From: G965240365 sp965240365
GTDB taxonomy: Bacteria > Pseudomonadota > Gammaproteobacteria > Eutrophobiales > Eutrophobiaceae
Assembly (NCBI GenBank): GCA_965240365.1
Contig: OZ251218.1
Coordinates: 248,001 to 312,000 of the forward strand
Length of the DNA stretch: 64,000 nt
Direction: 5' to 3'
Shown: positions 19,080 to 26,956 of the stretch, in pieces
Numbering within the stretch: the stretch's first letter is position 1
How the letters are laid out: each line of letters begins with the position of its first letter
Translations under genes and position numbers: made by a program
The notes under the pieces: generated by a model
The model's input: the letters and a program-made list of their open reading frames with translations, nothing else
Told to the model about the DNA's origin: nothing
Databases searched by the model: none

Positions 19080-20423
19080 TCAACTCCATGGAAAAGGACT
19101 GTTGGATACCGGATGCAGACGGCCTTCACGGTACCTTGAAAACCGGAATGGTTCAAGCAGGCGGGAAGCATGTCCCATGATCTCGCCGGCGACCAGCTTG
19201 CCGACGCCCAGCATCTTGTAGCCATGATTCGAATCGGCAATGAAATAACAGTTTTCACGAAATACATCAAACACGGGGAAACTGTCGGGGGTGAAGGCGC
19301 CAATGCCGCCGGACGCCTCCTTTTTATAGACGCCGAGCCGCCCTTCAAAGCGTTTTTGACAATGGGCCAATGCCGAGCACCACATGTGGGCAAAGTCCTC
19401 GCCCATGACATAGTCCGGTGATTCCGGGCCATAGGGATCAACGGCCACCTCATCCGGGTCAGTGCTGATCGGACAGGGGGCCGCCCCGCCCTGGACGCCG
19501 CCAAAATTAAAATCGGGCTTGTAGTAGATGCCCCACATCTCGTCGCTGATCAAGCTGCCGTTGACATCCGAATAAAGGGGCGCGTCACTGTCAACATGGA
19601 TAACCGGCGGTGTCCGGCCGTCATTCGTTTTAAGATAATTCGGATCGACGCCCAGGGTGCCTTCCTGCAAGGACCAGTAAATCCACATATTGATATCGGT
19701 ATGCAGGCTGCCGTCGGCGGCCTTGACGCTGATCGTCTTCGGCAAGGCCAGCATATCCCAAAAGCGCTTTGCCCAGGGACCGGCGCCAACGATGACATAA
19801 TCGCACTCAATGCTGCCCTGATCGGTTTCGACCGCGCTGATCGCGGCGCTGCCGTTGGCGCTCTTAAAGCCGGTCACCGTGACACCGGATTCAATCCTGA
19901 CGCCTTCCGCCTCGGCCTTGCCGGCCAGGCCATACATCGACTTGCGATTGTGCGCATAACCGCCGCGCTTTTCATGCAGGACAGAGGTGATACCCTGGGC
20001 CTGCCAGTCATCAAACAGGGCTTTCATATATTTGCGGCTGTCGGCGGCGCCCTCGACAAAGACCGATTCATAGCCGATATCCCTTTGCTGATCGGCGATG
20101 GCCGCCACATCTGCGCGCATGGATTCCGGGCTGATCTGCAAATAACCGACCGGCCGGTAGGCGTAGGCCTCTGTATCCGCCTCCCAGATATCAACGCTGT
20201 GCGCCATGAGTTCGCGCATCGCGGGTTGATAGTAATTGTTTCGAATCACGCCGCAGGCGATACCGGAGGCCCCGGCGGCAATGCCGCGCTTGTCAATAAC
20301 CAGAATATCAACGCCGCCGCCCCTGCCGCCGGCCTTTAGTTCAAGGGCAAGATGATAAGCCGTGCTCAAGCCATGAATGCCGGCGCCAATAATTAAATAC
20401 TTGCTGTGTGTCGGGAATGTCAT
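19080..20423 (-). CDS. FAD-dependent amine oxidoreductase (DAO / sarcosine-oxidase-like)
   Basis: A 447-aa flavoprotein. The N-terminal Rossmann motif is LIIGAGIHGLSTAYHLA; a second glycine-rich segment is VIVGAGPWAKRFW. The C-terminal ADSNHGYKMLGVGKLVAGEI resembles the flavin-contacting tail of sarcosine oxidase/DadA-type enzymes. The start at 20423 (MTFPTHSKYLI) has a GAGGGGG site 5 nt upstream; the open frame reaches 20456. It is first in the methylamine cluster, 113 bp before the ligase gene. Oxidative demethylation of an N-methyl amino acid such as N-methylglutamate or sarcosine is inferred from context. The alpha, gamma and delta partners of the usual N-methylglutamate dehydrogenase are not in the window. 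Confidence 0.82.
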   Translation of the reverse strand: MTFPTHSKYLIIGAGIHGLSTAYHLALELKAGGRGGGVDILVIDKRGIAAGASGIACGVIRNNYYQPAMRELMAHSVDIWEADTEAYAYRPVGYLQISPESMRADVAAIADQQRDIGYESVFVEGAADSRKYMKALFDDWQAQGITSVLHEKRGGYAHNRKSMYGLAGKAEAEGVRIESGVTVTGFKSANGSAAISAVETDQGSIECDYVIVGAGPWAKRFWDMLALPKTISVKAADGSLHTDINMWIYWSLQEGTLGVDPNYLKTNDGRTPPVIHVDSDAPLYSDVNGSLISDEMWGIYYKPDFNFGGVQGGAAPCPISTDPDEVAVDPYGPESPDYVMGEDFAHMWCSALAHCQKRFEGRLGVYKKEASGGIGAFTPDSFPVFDVFRENCYFIADSNHGYKMLGVGKLVAGEIMGHASRLLEPFRFSRYREGRLHPVSNSPFPWS

Positions 20424-20604
20424 GTGGCCCCCTCGTTCAAGATAAAAACATAACATTAAATGAACCGGGAATAACCGATTACAATCTCATATTCGATTGT
20501 TGCAAGGCAGCGGTCAATTTATCTGTCGATATACCACTTCGGTGGTAAATGTTGGCGCCTTAAACTTTCCCGGCGACGGCAAACTTTACGCGATTTTGTC
20601 CTTT

Positions 20605-20645
20605 ATCCTTGCAAATCAGGCAGATTTTGCCTAATTTACAAGGAT
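20605..20645 (+). promoter_or_regulatory. Long imperfect inverted repeat ending at the start codon of an ATPase gene
   Basis: Left arm ATCCTTGCAAATCAGGCA (20605-20622) pairs with TGCCTAATTTACAAGGAT (20628-20645) around a five-base centre, with about two mismatches. The right arm runs into the ATG at 20644, so the hairpin or an operator would control initiation of the DUF4143-type ATPase. Confidence 0.5.
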
Positions 20646-21060
20646 GATCGCCCGATTTATTACTTCAAAGGTGCAACAAGCCCTGCGGCGCCAGGCCGCG
20701 GTTGCGCTCATTGGACCCAGACAGGCCGGCAAAACGACGCTTGCGCTTGAAATCGGCAAGGCAGCCGGCGGTCTGGATCTGGAAGATAGCAATGATCGCA
20801 ATCGCCTGACCGAACCCATTCTGTTTTTTGAGAAATTTGAAGATCGGCTCATCATTCTGGACGAAATTCATCGCGCGCCGGATTTATTTGAGGCCTTGTG
20901 CGGCGTGGTAGATAAGGGCCGGCGTAGGAAGAAGGACAAAAACCGGTTTTTGATTTTGGGTTCTACCTCAATTGACCTGCTGAGACAATCCAGAGAAACC
21001 CTGGCAGGCCGGATTGCCTATGTCGATATGGGCACATTGGCGACCATTACTCTTTCATCA
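20644..21060 (+). pseudogene. Truncated AAA ATPase of the DUF4143 family
   Basis: The N-terminal part of a DUF4143-type ATPase. Walker A is GPRQAGKTT, followed by LDLEDSNDRNRL and the Walker B-like LIILDEIHRAPDLFEAL, then LGSTSIDLLRQSRETLAGRIAY. Family members run to about 380-400 aa, but homology stops near residue 140. The frame then runs through dispersed-repeat sequence (a GGATTCCAGC element and the small palindrome at 21137-21156) to a stop at 21183. The DUF4143 C-terminal half is missing, so I call it a remnant eroded by a repeat-associated deletion. Confidence 0.7.
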
Positions 21061-21160
21061 TTTCACCCTGACACCGTAAACAAAAACCGAGGGCTGTCCA
21101 GCATTCCGACAGCGCCTTCCTGGATTCCAGCTTTTGCCTGCCTGCTACAGGCAGGTCAAG

Positions 21161-21643
21161 CTAATCGGTCTGACGCAGTATAAATCCGCCGGCTTTTCTT
21201 TCTACCATAAATACGGCCTGCCGCGGCGTGAGCGTCGTTTCCCGCAAATCGAAGGCGATTATCTCATTGTTGAAGTCGATAACTCTGTTGCCGTCTCTGG
21301 TGGCGAAGGCGATCACACTCAACTGCGCCTCTGCCATCATCCGCCTTCTTTCCCGCTGGCTCAAGTCCCAGTTAAACGGGCAGTCCGGGAGCCTGATCCT
21401 GCTCTGGAAATGGGTGATTATTCTGGCCCTTTGCCAGGCAAAGGGAATCATATCGCTCAGCCGGATTTTTTTGCCCGCATTTTGCCTCACCTTTTCATAA
21501 AGCGCGGCCCGCAGCATGCCGATATCCGTACAGATTCGATATTGCTGAACATAAAAAGCCGCTAAAACGATAACGGCAAGCACAACGGCAATGACCATCC
21601 CCGGCCTGCCGGGCAGGCTGTTCAAGGCGTTTCTGATGTTCAT
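21161..21643 (-). CDS. Hypothetical single-pass membrane protein
   Basis: A 160-aa protein with one N-terminal membrane segment (GMVIAVVLAVIVLAAFYV, about residues 14-31) and a basic soluble domain of about 125 residues (YEKVRQNAGKKIRLSDMIPF, then a C-terminal strand-rich part ending KAGGFILRQTD). No family recognised. Its upstream region is occupied by a MITE (21664-21816) and its stop codon abuts a small palindrome. The type II orientation suggests the C-terminal domain is periplasmic. Confidence 0.6.
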   Translation of the reverse strand: MNIRNALNSLPGRPGMVIAVVLAVIVLAAFYVQQYRICTDIGMLRAALYEKVRQNAGKKIRLSDMIPFAWQRARIITHFQSRIRLPDCPFNWDLSQRERRRMMAEAQLSVIAFATRDGNRVIDFNNEIIAFDLRETTLTPRQAVFMVERKAGGFILRQTD

Positions 21644-21663
21644 GCGGCGCGTTTCCTGTTTTT

Positions 21664-21816
21664 AAGGAAACTCTGATTGAATCAGAGTTTCCTGCGGTAC
21701 AGGGATGTACCGCCAAAATCAATGATGCAAGTCATTGATTTTGAAGCAAGGTGAAAATCGCATTTTCACCTTGCGTGCTCTGAGAAATCCAGGATGGATT
21801 TATTCAGAGCTTCCTT
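21664..21816. mobile_element. MITE-like element, about 150 bp, with terminal inverted repeats
   Basis: Ends AAGGAAACTCTGA (21664) and TCAGAGCTTCCTT (21804-21816) are inverted repeats, and both are flanked by TA. Inside are three hairpins: GGAAACTCTGATT/AATCAGAGTTTCC, CAAAATCAATGA/TCATTGATTTTG and AAGGTGAAAATCGCATTTTCACCTT. There is no coding capacity. A second copy lies at 50460-50629, a partial copy at about 7057-7093, a lone end at 49548-49559 and a decayed copy near 41704. A TA flank fits mobilisation by an IS630/Tc1-type transposase. Confidence 0.75.
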
Positions 21817-21915
21817 AAATAAGCCGCCCAACTCCGCTCAAGCCCGGGGTCTGTTGCAAACGCCTTCGCGGCGCCCCGGCAACCGGTTTCAGCCGGGCCG
21901 GGGCCGCGCGGTCGA

Positions 21916-22149
21916 TCAGGACGACATGTGGCCCGCGTCCGGTTGCAGCACCTTGTTGGCCTGCGCCTTGTCCTTCATCTCCTTGATTTCAACATCGCAT
22001 TCCCTGGATTCATTCCTGAGTTGCCAGATATGCCAGCCCAGCCAGAACAGGACACAGAGTAAAACCAGTAAACCCTCGCTGCCCTGAAAGGGATAAATCG
22101 CGCCCAGTTCAGCCGCCTTGTCAAAACTTTCCACGCCCGTTGACATCAT
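21916..22149 (-). CDS. Small membrane protein downstream of the ammonium transporter
   Basis: A 77-aa protein with one hydrophobic segment (GLLVLLCVLFWLGWHIW, about residues 26-42) followed by a charged tail (ECDVEIKEMKDKAQANK). A GGAGG site lies just upstream of tandem ATG codons at 22149 and 22146. It begins 15 bp after the stop of the Amt gene on the same strand, so the two are almost certainly co-transcribed. Function unknown; an Amt-associated regulatory or structural partner is a guess from the arrangement. Confidence 0.65.
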   Translation of the reverse strand: MMSTGVESFDKAAELGAIYPFQGSEGLLVLLCVLFWLGWHIWQLRNESRECDVEIKEMKDKAQANKVLQPDAGHMSS

Positions 22150-22164
22150 TATGTCCTCCTGTGT

Positions 22165-23601
22165 TTAAAGTAAACCAATCTTCTTCGCCTCATCACGCAC
22201 CGCGTTATTGAGGGCTTCGGCCGCCCTGGTGTCTTCAAGGTCGTAATCCAGATCCAGGCCCGCCAGTTCGATTTCCCTGGGTATGCGTAACAGGCCCACG
22301 CCGTTCAGGAGTCTGGCCACGATATAACCGGGGATAAAACCCAATACAAAAAACATGATGACCGCGCCCGCAAGCTGGCCGAGCGGGTTGATGGTGGATT
22401 CCATAAACGGCGATGCCGGATAACCCCAGAGCATGAAACCGCAGACGACCACGCCGTAAAAACCGGCATAACCATGCACGGCAACGGCGCCGACGGCGTC
22501 ATCGATCTTGAACCGGCGTTCCACCCAGTAATGCAGCTTGTAGATCAGGCAGACGCCCACCGCGGCGATCAGCATGGACTGGATCGGATGATAGAGATCA
22601 TTACCGGCCGAGGCCGCAATCACGCCGGCCAGGCCGCCCGAGTAGGTCCAGAAGGGATCGCCTCTGGACATGAAATAACCGGCCAGCAGGCCGCCGGACA
22701 GGGACATCAGGAAGGTGAAGGTAATGCCCGACAGGGAGGTGGGGCCGAGATAGATATTGGTGGCGGTAAAAAAGCTGCCCTCTATATCCAGCACATCCGG
22801 CCCGTAAAAATCAATAATGGGTATATTACAGGCGGCATAAAAGCCCCAGAAACCGGTATAGATCAGGAACAGGCCGATGGTCACCAGCCACGGATTATGC
22901 GGGCGAATGGCGCGCGGGCTGCCATCGGCCCTGAATTTGCCGATACGCGGGCCGAGCACGGTGAGCACTGCCAGGGCGAAGCCGCCGGCAATCGCATGCA
23001 CCACCCCGGAGGCATAGGCGTCATGGTAACCCAGCTTGTGCACCATCCAGCCGTCCCAGTGCCAGCCCCAGGCCGCATCCGTAATCCAGAGCACGGAACC
23101 CAGCAGCACCGCCAGCATCCAGAACGCGCCTGAACGGATACGTTCGATCACCGCGCCGGACACAATTGAACCCGTGGTCCAGGAGAACAACAGGAACGCG
23201 GCCCAGAAGGCGCCGTTGATACGCGCCCAATAGCCGGTGTCGTCCGCCGTGACGCCTTCCTGAAAGGCGGCCCCGCCCATGTGGACCCCCATCAATTCGC
23301 TCCAGGGCACCGCGTTCACGGCCGCGATCAGGCCGCCGCCTTCCTGTTGCAGCCCGGCAAAATTCAGAAACGGCCCGTTCGGCAGGGCAAAATAGATCCA
23401 CCAGCCAAACAGAAAGAAAGTCACCGTGATCAACGGTATCAGCATCGTATTCTTCATCAGCGTGTGCAACTGATTCTTGCGCCTTGAAACACCAACTTCA
23501 TACATGCAGAATCCGACATGGATCAAAAACATCAACACCACGGTGATCCAGTAGTAGAATTCTGTGAATATTACGACCAATGACGATAATTCATTATCCA
23601 T
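22165..23601 (-). CDS. amt: Ammonium transporter (Amt family)
   Basis: A 478-aa polytopic inner-membrane channel for ammonium, and often methylammonium. About eleven membrane segments are visible. Both pore histidines of the Amt twin-His motif seem present: GVVHAIAGGFAL and VAVHGYAGFYG. DAAWGWHWDGW and PHNPWLVTIGLFLIYTGFWGF are further Amt-like signatures. The chain is somewhat longer than AmtB, with a charged C-terminal tail (DLDYDLEDTRAAEALNNAV). A GGGGGA ribosome-binding site precedes the start. No glnK gene is adjacent, unlike the usual glnK-amtB pair. It lies between the two methylamine clusters, which fits uptake or recapture of ammonium or methylammonium. Confidence 0.9.
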   Translation of the reverse strand: MDNELSSLVVIFTEFYYWITVVLMFLIHVGFCMYEVGVSRRKNQLHTLMKNTMLIPLITVTFFLFGWWIYFALPNGPFLNFAGLQQEGGGLIAAVNAVPWSELMGVHMGGAAFQEGVTADDTGYWARINGAFWAAFLLFSWTTGSIVSGAVIERIRSGAFWMLAVLLGSVLWITDAAWGWHWDGWMVHKLGYHDAYASGVVHAIAGGFALAVLTVLGPRIGKFRADGSPRAIRPHNPWLVTIGLFLIYTGFWGFYAACNIPIIDFYGPDVLDIEGSFFTATNIYLGPTSLSGITFTFLMSLSGGLLAGYFMSRGDPFWTYSGGLAGVIAASAGNDLYHPIQSMLIAAVGVCLIYKLHYWVERRFKIDDAVGAVAVHGYAGFYGVVVCGFMLWGYPASPFMESTINPLGQLAGAVIMFFVLGFIPGYIVARLLNGVGLLRIPREIELAGLDLDYDLEDTRAAEALNNAVRDEAKKIGLL

Positions 23602-23882
23602 GATATTCCCCCTTTTTGTGGTCTGTTACACAAACAGTTTGTTGCAAAAGTCAACACTTGATGACTATTGATCAGGACTTTAGCATAATAATTCTTTGAT
23701 TGACATATCTATTAATATGTATCTATTTAGTGATACTTAGAAAGCGCTGAATAAATCTATCCCGGACTTACTTTAGAGCAAACTGCGGTATAGCGCGAAC
23801 TCATTTTTTTTTGAAATCAATAATTTACCTGATTTATTTTGGCGGCGCATCATTATGCCGCCGGCGAAATTGGAATTAAAAA
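23602..23882. promoter_or_regulatory. Divergent intergenic region between amt and a DNA methyltransferase
   Basis: An AT-rich 281-bp region. Reading toward amt, TTGACT followed 17 nt later by GTGTAA gives a weak sigma-70-like promoter. I saw no clear sigma-54 -24/-12 pair, which would be the usual nitrogen-regulated signal. No gene here. Confidence 0.35.
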
Positions 23883-25544
23883 ATGGAACAACGTAGTCTA
23901 TCTGGCAAAACTGAATCACCTACTACAGTTACTATCGAGCAATCAGCGAGTCGCCTGGGCGTCTCCACTGCAACCATTCGAAACTGGATAAAAACCAAAT
24001 ATCTGGAGCAGGTAGGGAAGGGAAGGATTACACAAGATTCGCTGGAGCAGTTTCAGTTGGAAGTTCTGGCTAAGGAAAAATTGATTCAAAGGGCAAACAA
24101 GTCATTAAAAGACGCGCATGACCATGAAAAAACGGTATCCATGTTTCTTGCCAGGGTCACTTCAGCTATCAATTCGCCAGAGAAGATAAGTATAGAATAT
24201 GAATCGAGTTTATCAGATTCCTACCGCAACAAAGAAGGAATCTACTACACCCCTGCTAGTGTAGTAAGCAATCTATTTTCAGCGCCAGAAGATGATATCC
24301 GAAACGCCTCATTCTGTGACCCGTGCTGCGGTTCCGGGAACTTTATTGTCCGCGCCCTGGAGTTGGGCTTTCAGCCGCAAAATATCTATGGCTATGATAC
24401 TGACCCGGTTGCCGTGGAAATAACAAAGGCCAGAATCTATAAACTCAGCGGCTATAAAAGCCCGCATATCAAGCTGGCCGATTTCCTGGATATAACGGCC
24501 GGGCAAGGGCACGCCGGGTTTGATTTTATCTACACCAATCCGCCCTGGGGCAAGAAGATTCGGAAGAAAACCAGGGCGGCAATCGGATTAAGACTTAAAG
24601 CAGGGAACAGCACAGACACCTGCTCACTCTTTTTCTTTGCCTGTCTCAAATATCTTAAAGACAACGGGGTTTTGGGCCTGCTGTTGCCCGAGTCCTTTTT
24701 CAATATTGCCGTTTTCGAGGAAGCCAGGGCCAGGGCGTTGCGGCTTTCCATCGAGAGGCTCATCGACTATGGCAGAGTCTTCAAAGGTCTGATGACAAAG
24801 GCACAGGCGCTGGCGCTCAAAAACAGACCGCCCGTGTCTCATGCAAGGATTTCATGCGAGCTTATGGGGGCTTTTTATCACAGATCGATGGCTTCATTTG
24901 CCGGCAACCCAAAGTCTATCCTCAATCTACATTGTGATACCCAAGCGGCGCGCACCCTGCAACATCTTTGGTCTATACCCCATATCACGCTAAAAAACCG
25001 GGCGGCATGGGGACTGGGCATCGTTACCGGCAATAATAAAAAGTTTATAAGATCAAAGCCTGCAAAGGGATATATACCCGTTTACAGGGGCGCCGATATT
25101 CTGCGAGGACGCCTGAAACCGGCGAGCGGTTTCATACCCGCCGATATGGACCTGTATCAGCAGGTCGCGCCGCTTCAATTTTATGAAGCTAAGGAGAAAC
25201 TGATCTATAAGTTCATATCCGACAGACTGGTGTTTTTTTATGACGACCGGCAGAGGTATGTGCTCAACAGCGCCAATATGCTGATCCCGGATAATACCTT
25301 CCCCGTTCCGGCCAGAGTGCTTGCTGAACTCTTGAACAGCGATGTTATGAATTGGGTATTTGCAAAACTGTTCAGTACTCGCAAAATATTAAGAGGCGAT
25401 CTGGAATCACTGCCGATTCACGGCCGGTTTCTTGCAAAGGCATCCGGGTTTGACGAGGCCCGCTATCTTCGGCAGCTTGGGATAGAGCAAGACGGCAATG
25501 GCGCTTACCGGCCCATGAAGCGGGCCGGCGCGGGGCTTTGCTAA
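23883..25544 (+). CDS. Orphan DNA adenine-N6 methyltransferase with N-terminal helix-turn-helix
   Basis: A 553-aa protein. Residues about 15-50 form a MerR/excisionase-like HTH (QSASRLGVSTATIRNWIKTK). The methyltransferase core follows: motif I FCDPCCGSGNFIVRAL (about 140), an acidic SAM contact YGYDTDPVAVEITKARIY and motif IV TNPPWGKK (about 220), diagnostic of N6-adenine or N4-cytosine methylation. The C-terminal half resembles a TaqI/Eco57I-type target-recognition domain (PVYRGADILRG, NSANMLIPDNT, LNSDVMNWVF). No restriction endonuclease is adjacent, so it is either an orphan regulatory methyltransferase or a fused RM remnant. Its 5' part is AT-richer than its neighbours, hinting at transfer. 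It ends by overlapping the convergent GlnT/GmaS gene by 4 bp. Confidence 0.82.
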   Translation: MEQRSLSGKTESPTTVTIEQSASRLGVSTATIRNWIKTKYLEQVGKGRITQDSLEQFQLEVLAKEKLIQRANKSLKDAHDHEKTVSMFLARVTSAINSPEKISIEYESSLSDSYRNKEGIYYTPASVVSNLFSAPEDDIRNASFCDPCCGSGNFIVRALELGFQPQNIYGYDTDPVAVEITKARIYKLSGYKSPHIKLADFLDITAGQGHAGFDFIYTNPPWGKKIRKKTRAAIGLRLKAGNSTDTCSLFFFACLKYLKDNGVLGLLLPESFFNIAVFEEARARALRLSIERLIDYGRVFKGLMTKAQALALKNRPPVSHARISCELMGAFYHRSMASFAGNPKSILNLHCDTQAARTLQHLWSIPHITLKNRAAWGLGIVTGNNKKFIRSKPAKGYIPVYRGADILRGRLKPASGFIPADMDLYQQVAPLQFYEAKEKLIYKFISDRLVFFYDDRQRYVLNSANMLIPDNTFPVPARVLAELLNSDVMNWVFAKLFSTRKILRGDLESLPIHGRFLAKASGFDEARYLRQLGIEQDGNGAYRPMKRAGAGLC

Positions 25545-26851
25545 CAATCAAAGGTATGTTTCTTTTCCCATTCGCTGAGATGGGCCGTATATTCGGCCCA
25601 CTCGCTCATCTTTAATTTGATAAAGGCATCAATCAAGTCATCGCCCATGGCGTCACGCAGCACCTTGCTTTTTTCCAGTAAGCGCAGCGCGTCCAGCAGG
25701 GTCGCCGGCAGCTTCCTGGCCGACTTGATCTTGTGCCCTTCCTCATACATATTAATATGCAACGGGTCGCCCGGGTCACGTTTGTGATTTATGCCATCCA
25801 AAAGCGCCGCCGCCACCCCGGCCTGAAGCAGGTAAGGATTCGCCGCGCCATCCATCAGGCGCAGTTCAAAGCGGCCGTCTTCCGGGATCCGAATCATGTG
25901 GGTGCGGTTATTACCGGCATAAGTGACGGTATTGGGCGACCAGGTGGCGCCGGACAGGGTGCGCGGCGCATTGATGCGTTTATAGCTGTTCACGGTTGGA
26001 TTGAACAGGGCGCACAGCGAGGTGGCATTGTGCATAACGCCGCCCAACGCGGCATAGGCCAGTTGCGACAGGCCGAGCTTGTCCTTTTTATTTAGAAACA
26101 GATTCTTCTTGCCCGTTTTGTCCCAGACGGAGACATGCGCATGACAGCCGTTGCCGGTCAAGCCGGCAAACGGCTTGGGCATAAAGGTCGCCCGATAGCC
26201 GTGTTTTTCGGCAATGGTCTTGACCATGAATTTAAAAAACACATGCCGATCGGCAGTTTTTAAGGCGTCATCAAAGTCCCAGTTCATTTCAAACTGGCCA
26301 TTGGCGTCTTCATGGTCATTCTGGTACGGGTTATAACCGAGTTCGATCATGCTGTCGCAGATCTCGCTGATCACCGGATAACGCCGCATCAGGGCCTGCT
26401 GGTCATAGCAGGGCTTGACTTGTGTGTCATACTCATCGGACAAGGCCATGCCATCGGCCCTGGTCAGAAAAAACTCGCATTCCACGCCGGTTTTAACGCG
26501 GTATCCCTTTTTCCCGGCGTTTGCCAGTTGCCGCTTCAAGGCAACCCGTGGCGAGGCCGCTATAGGCTTGCCGTCCAGCCATAAATCAGCCGCCAGCCAG
26601 GCCGTCTCCCGCTGCCACGGGAGGATAATCAGGCTGTCCGGGTCAGGCACGCCAAACATATCCGGGTCGGCCGGGGTCAAATCCAGCCAGGCCGCAAAAC
26701 CGGCGAAACCGGCTCCTTCTTTCTGCATGGTTTTAATGGCCCGCGCCGGCACCAGCTTGGAACGCAGCACGCCGAATAGATCCACGAAACTGATCAGAAA
26801 ATATTTGATCCCTTTCTCTTTTGCGGCCTTGGCCAGATCGGTTGTCATCAC
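25541..26851 (-). CDS. gmaS: GlnT/GmaS-type glutamine-synthetase-like ligase, copy 2
   Basis: A 436-aa ATP-dependent ligase of the short GlnT/GmaS class, the length usual for gamma-glutamylmethylamide synthetase. Catalytic elements: GVECEFFL (metal Glu), YQNDHEDANGQFEMNW (two Glu), GLTGNGCHAHVSVWD (His), NSYKRINAP, NRTHMIRIPEDGRFELRLMD (Arg, Glu) and ANPYL. It is last in the operon mgsA2-HTH-mgsB2-mgsC2-gmaS, the order of rhizobial glxB-glxC-glxD-glnT and of N-methylglutamate-pathway loci. Methylamine plus glutamate ligation is the best prediction; ammonium (GlnT) is the alternative. It overlaps the convergent methyltransferase by 4 bp. Confidence 0.82.
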   Translation of the reverse strand: MMTTDLAKAAKEKGIKYFLISFVDLFGVLRSKLVPARAIKTMQKEGAGFAGFAAWLDLTPADPDMFGVPDPDSLIILPWQRETAWLAADLWLDGKPIAASPRVALKRQLANAGKKGYRVKTGVECEFFLTRADGMALSDEYDTQVKPCYDQQALMRRYPVISEICDSMIELGYNPYQNDHEDANGQFEMNWDFDDALKTADRHVFFKFMVKTIAEKHGYRATFMPKPFAGLTGNGCHAHVSVWDKTGKKNLFLNKKDKLGLSQLAYAALGGVMHNATSLCALFNPTVNSYKRINAPRTLSGATWSPNTVTYAGNNRTHMIRIPEDGRFELRLMDGAANPYLLQAGVAAALLDGINHKRDPGDPLHINMYEEGHKIKSARKLPATLLDALRLLEKSKVLRDAMGDDLIDAFIKLKMSEWAEYTAHLSEWEKKHTFDC

Positions 26852-26956
26852 GTCACTCCTGTTGTTTTAGCGATACAGAATAGAATAGCATGCCCGCAAA
26901 CGCGGCAATAATGTTGTTGCCGGCAAGAATGGCATTTCCCCCAGATAAATGTAAGG

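Noticed and set aside
23602..23760. Sigma-54 promoter for amt
   Set aside because: No convincing GG-N10-GC pair at the right spacing; only a weak sigma-70-like signal.
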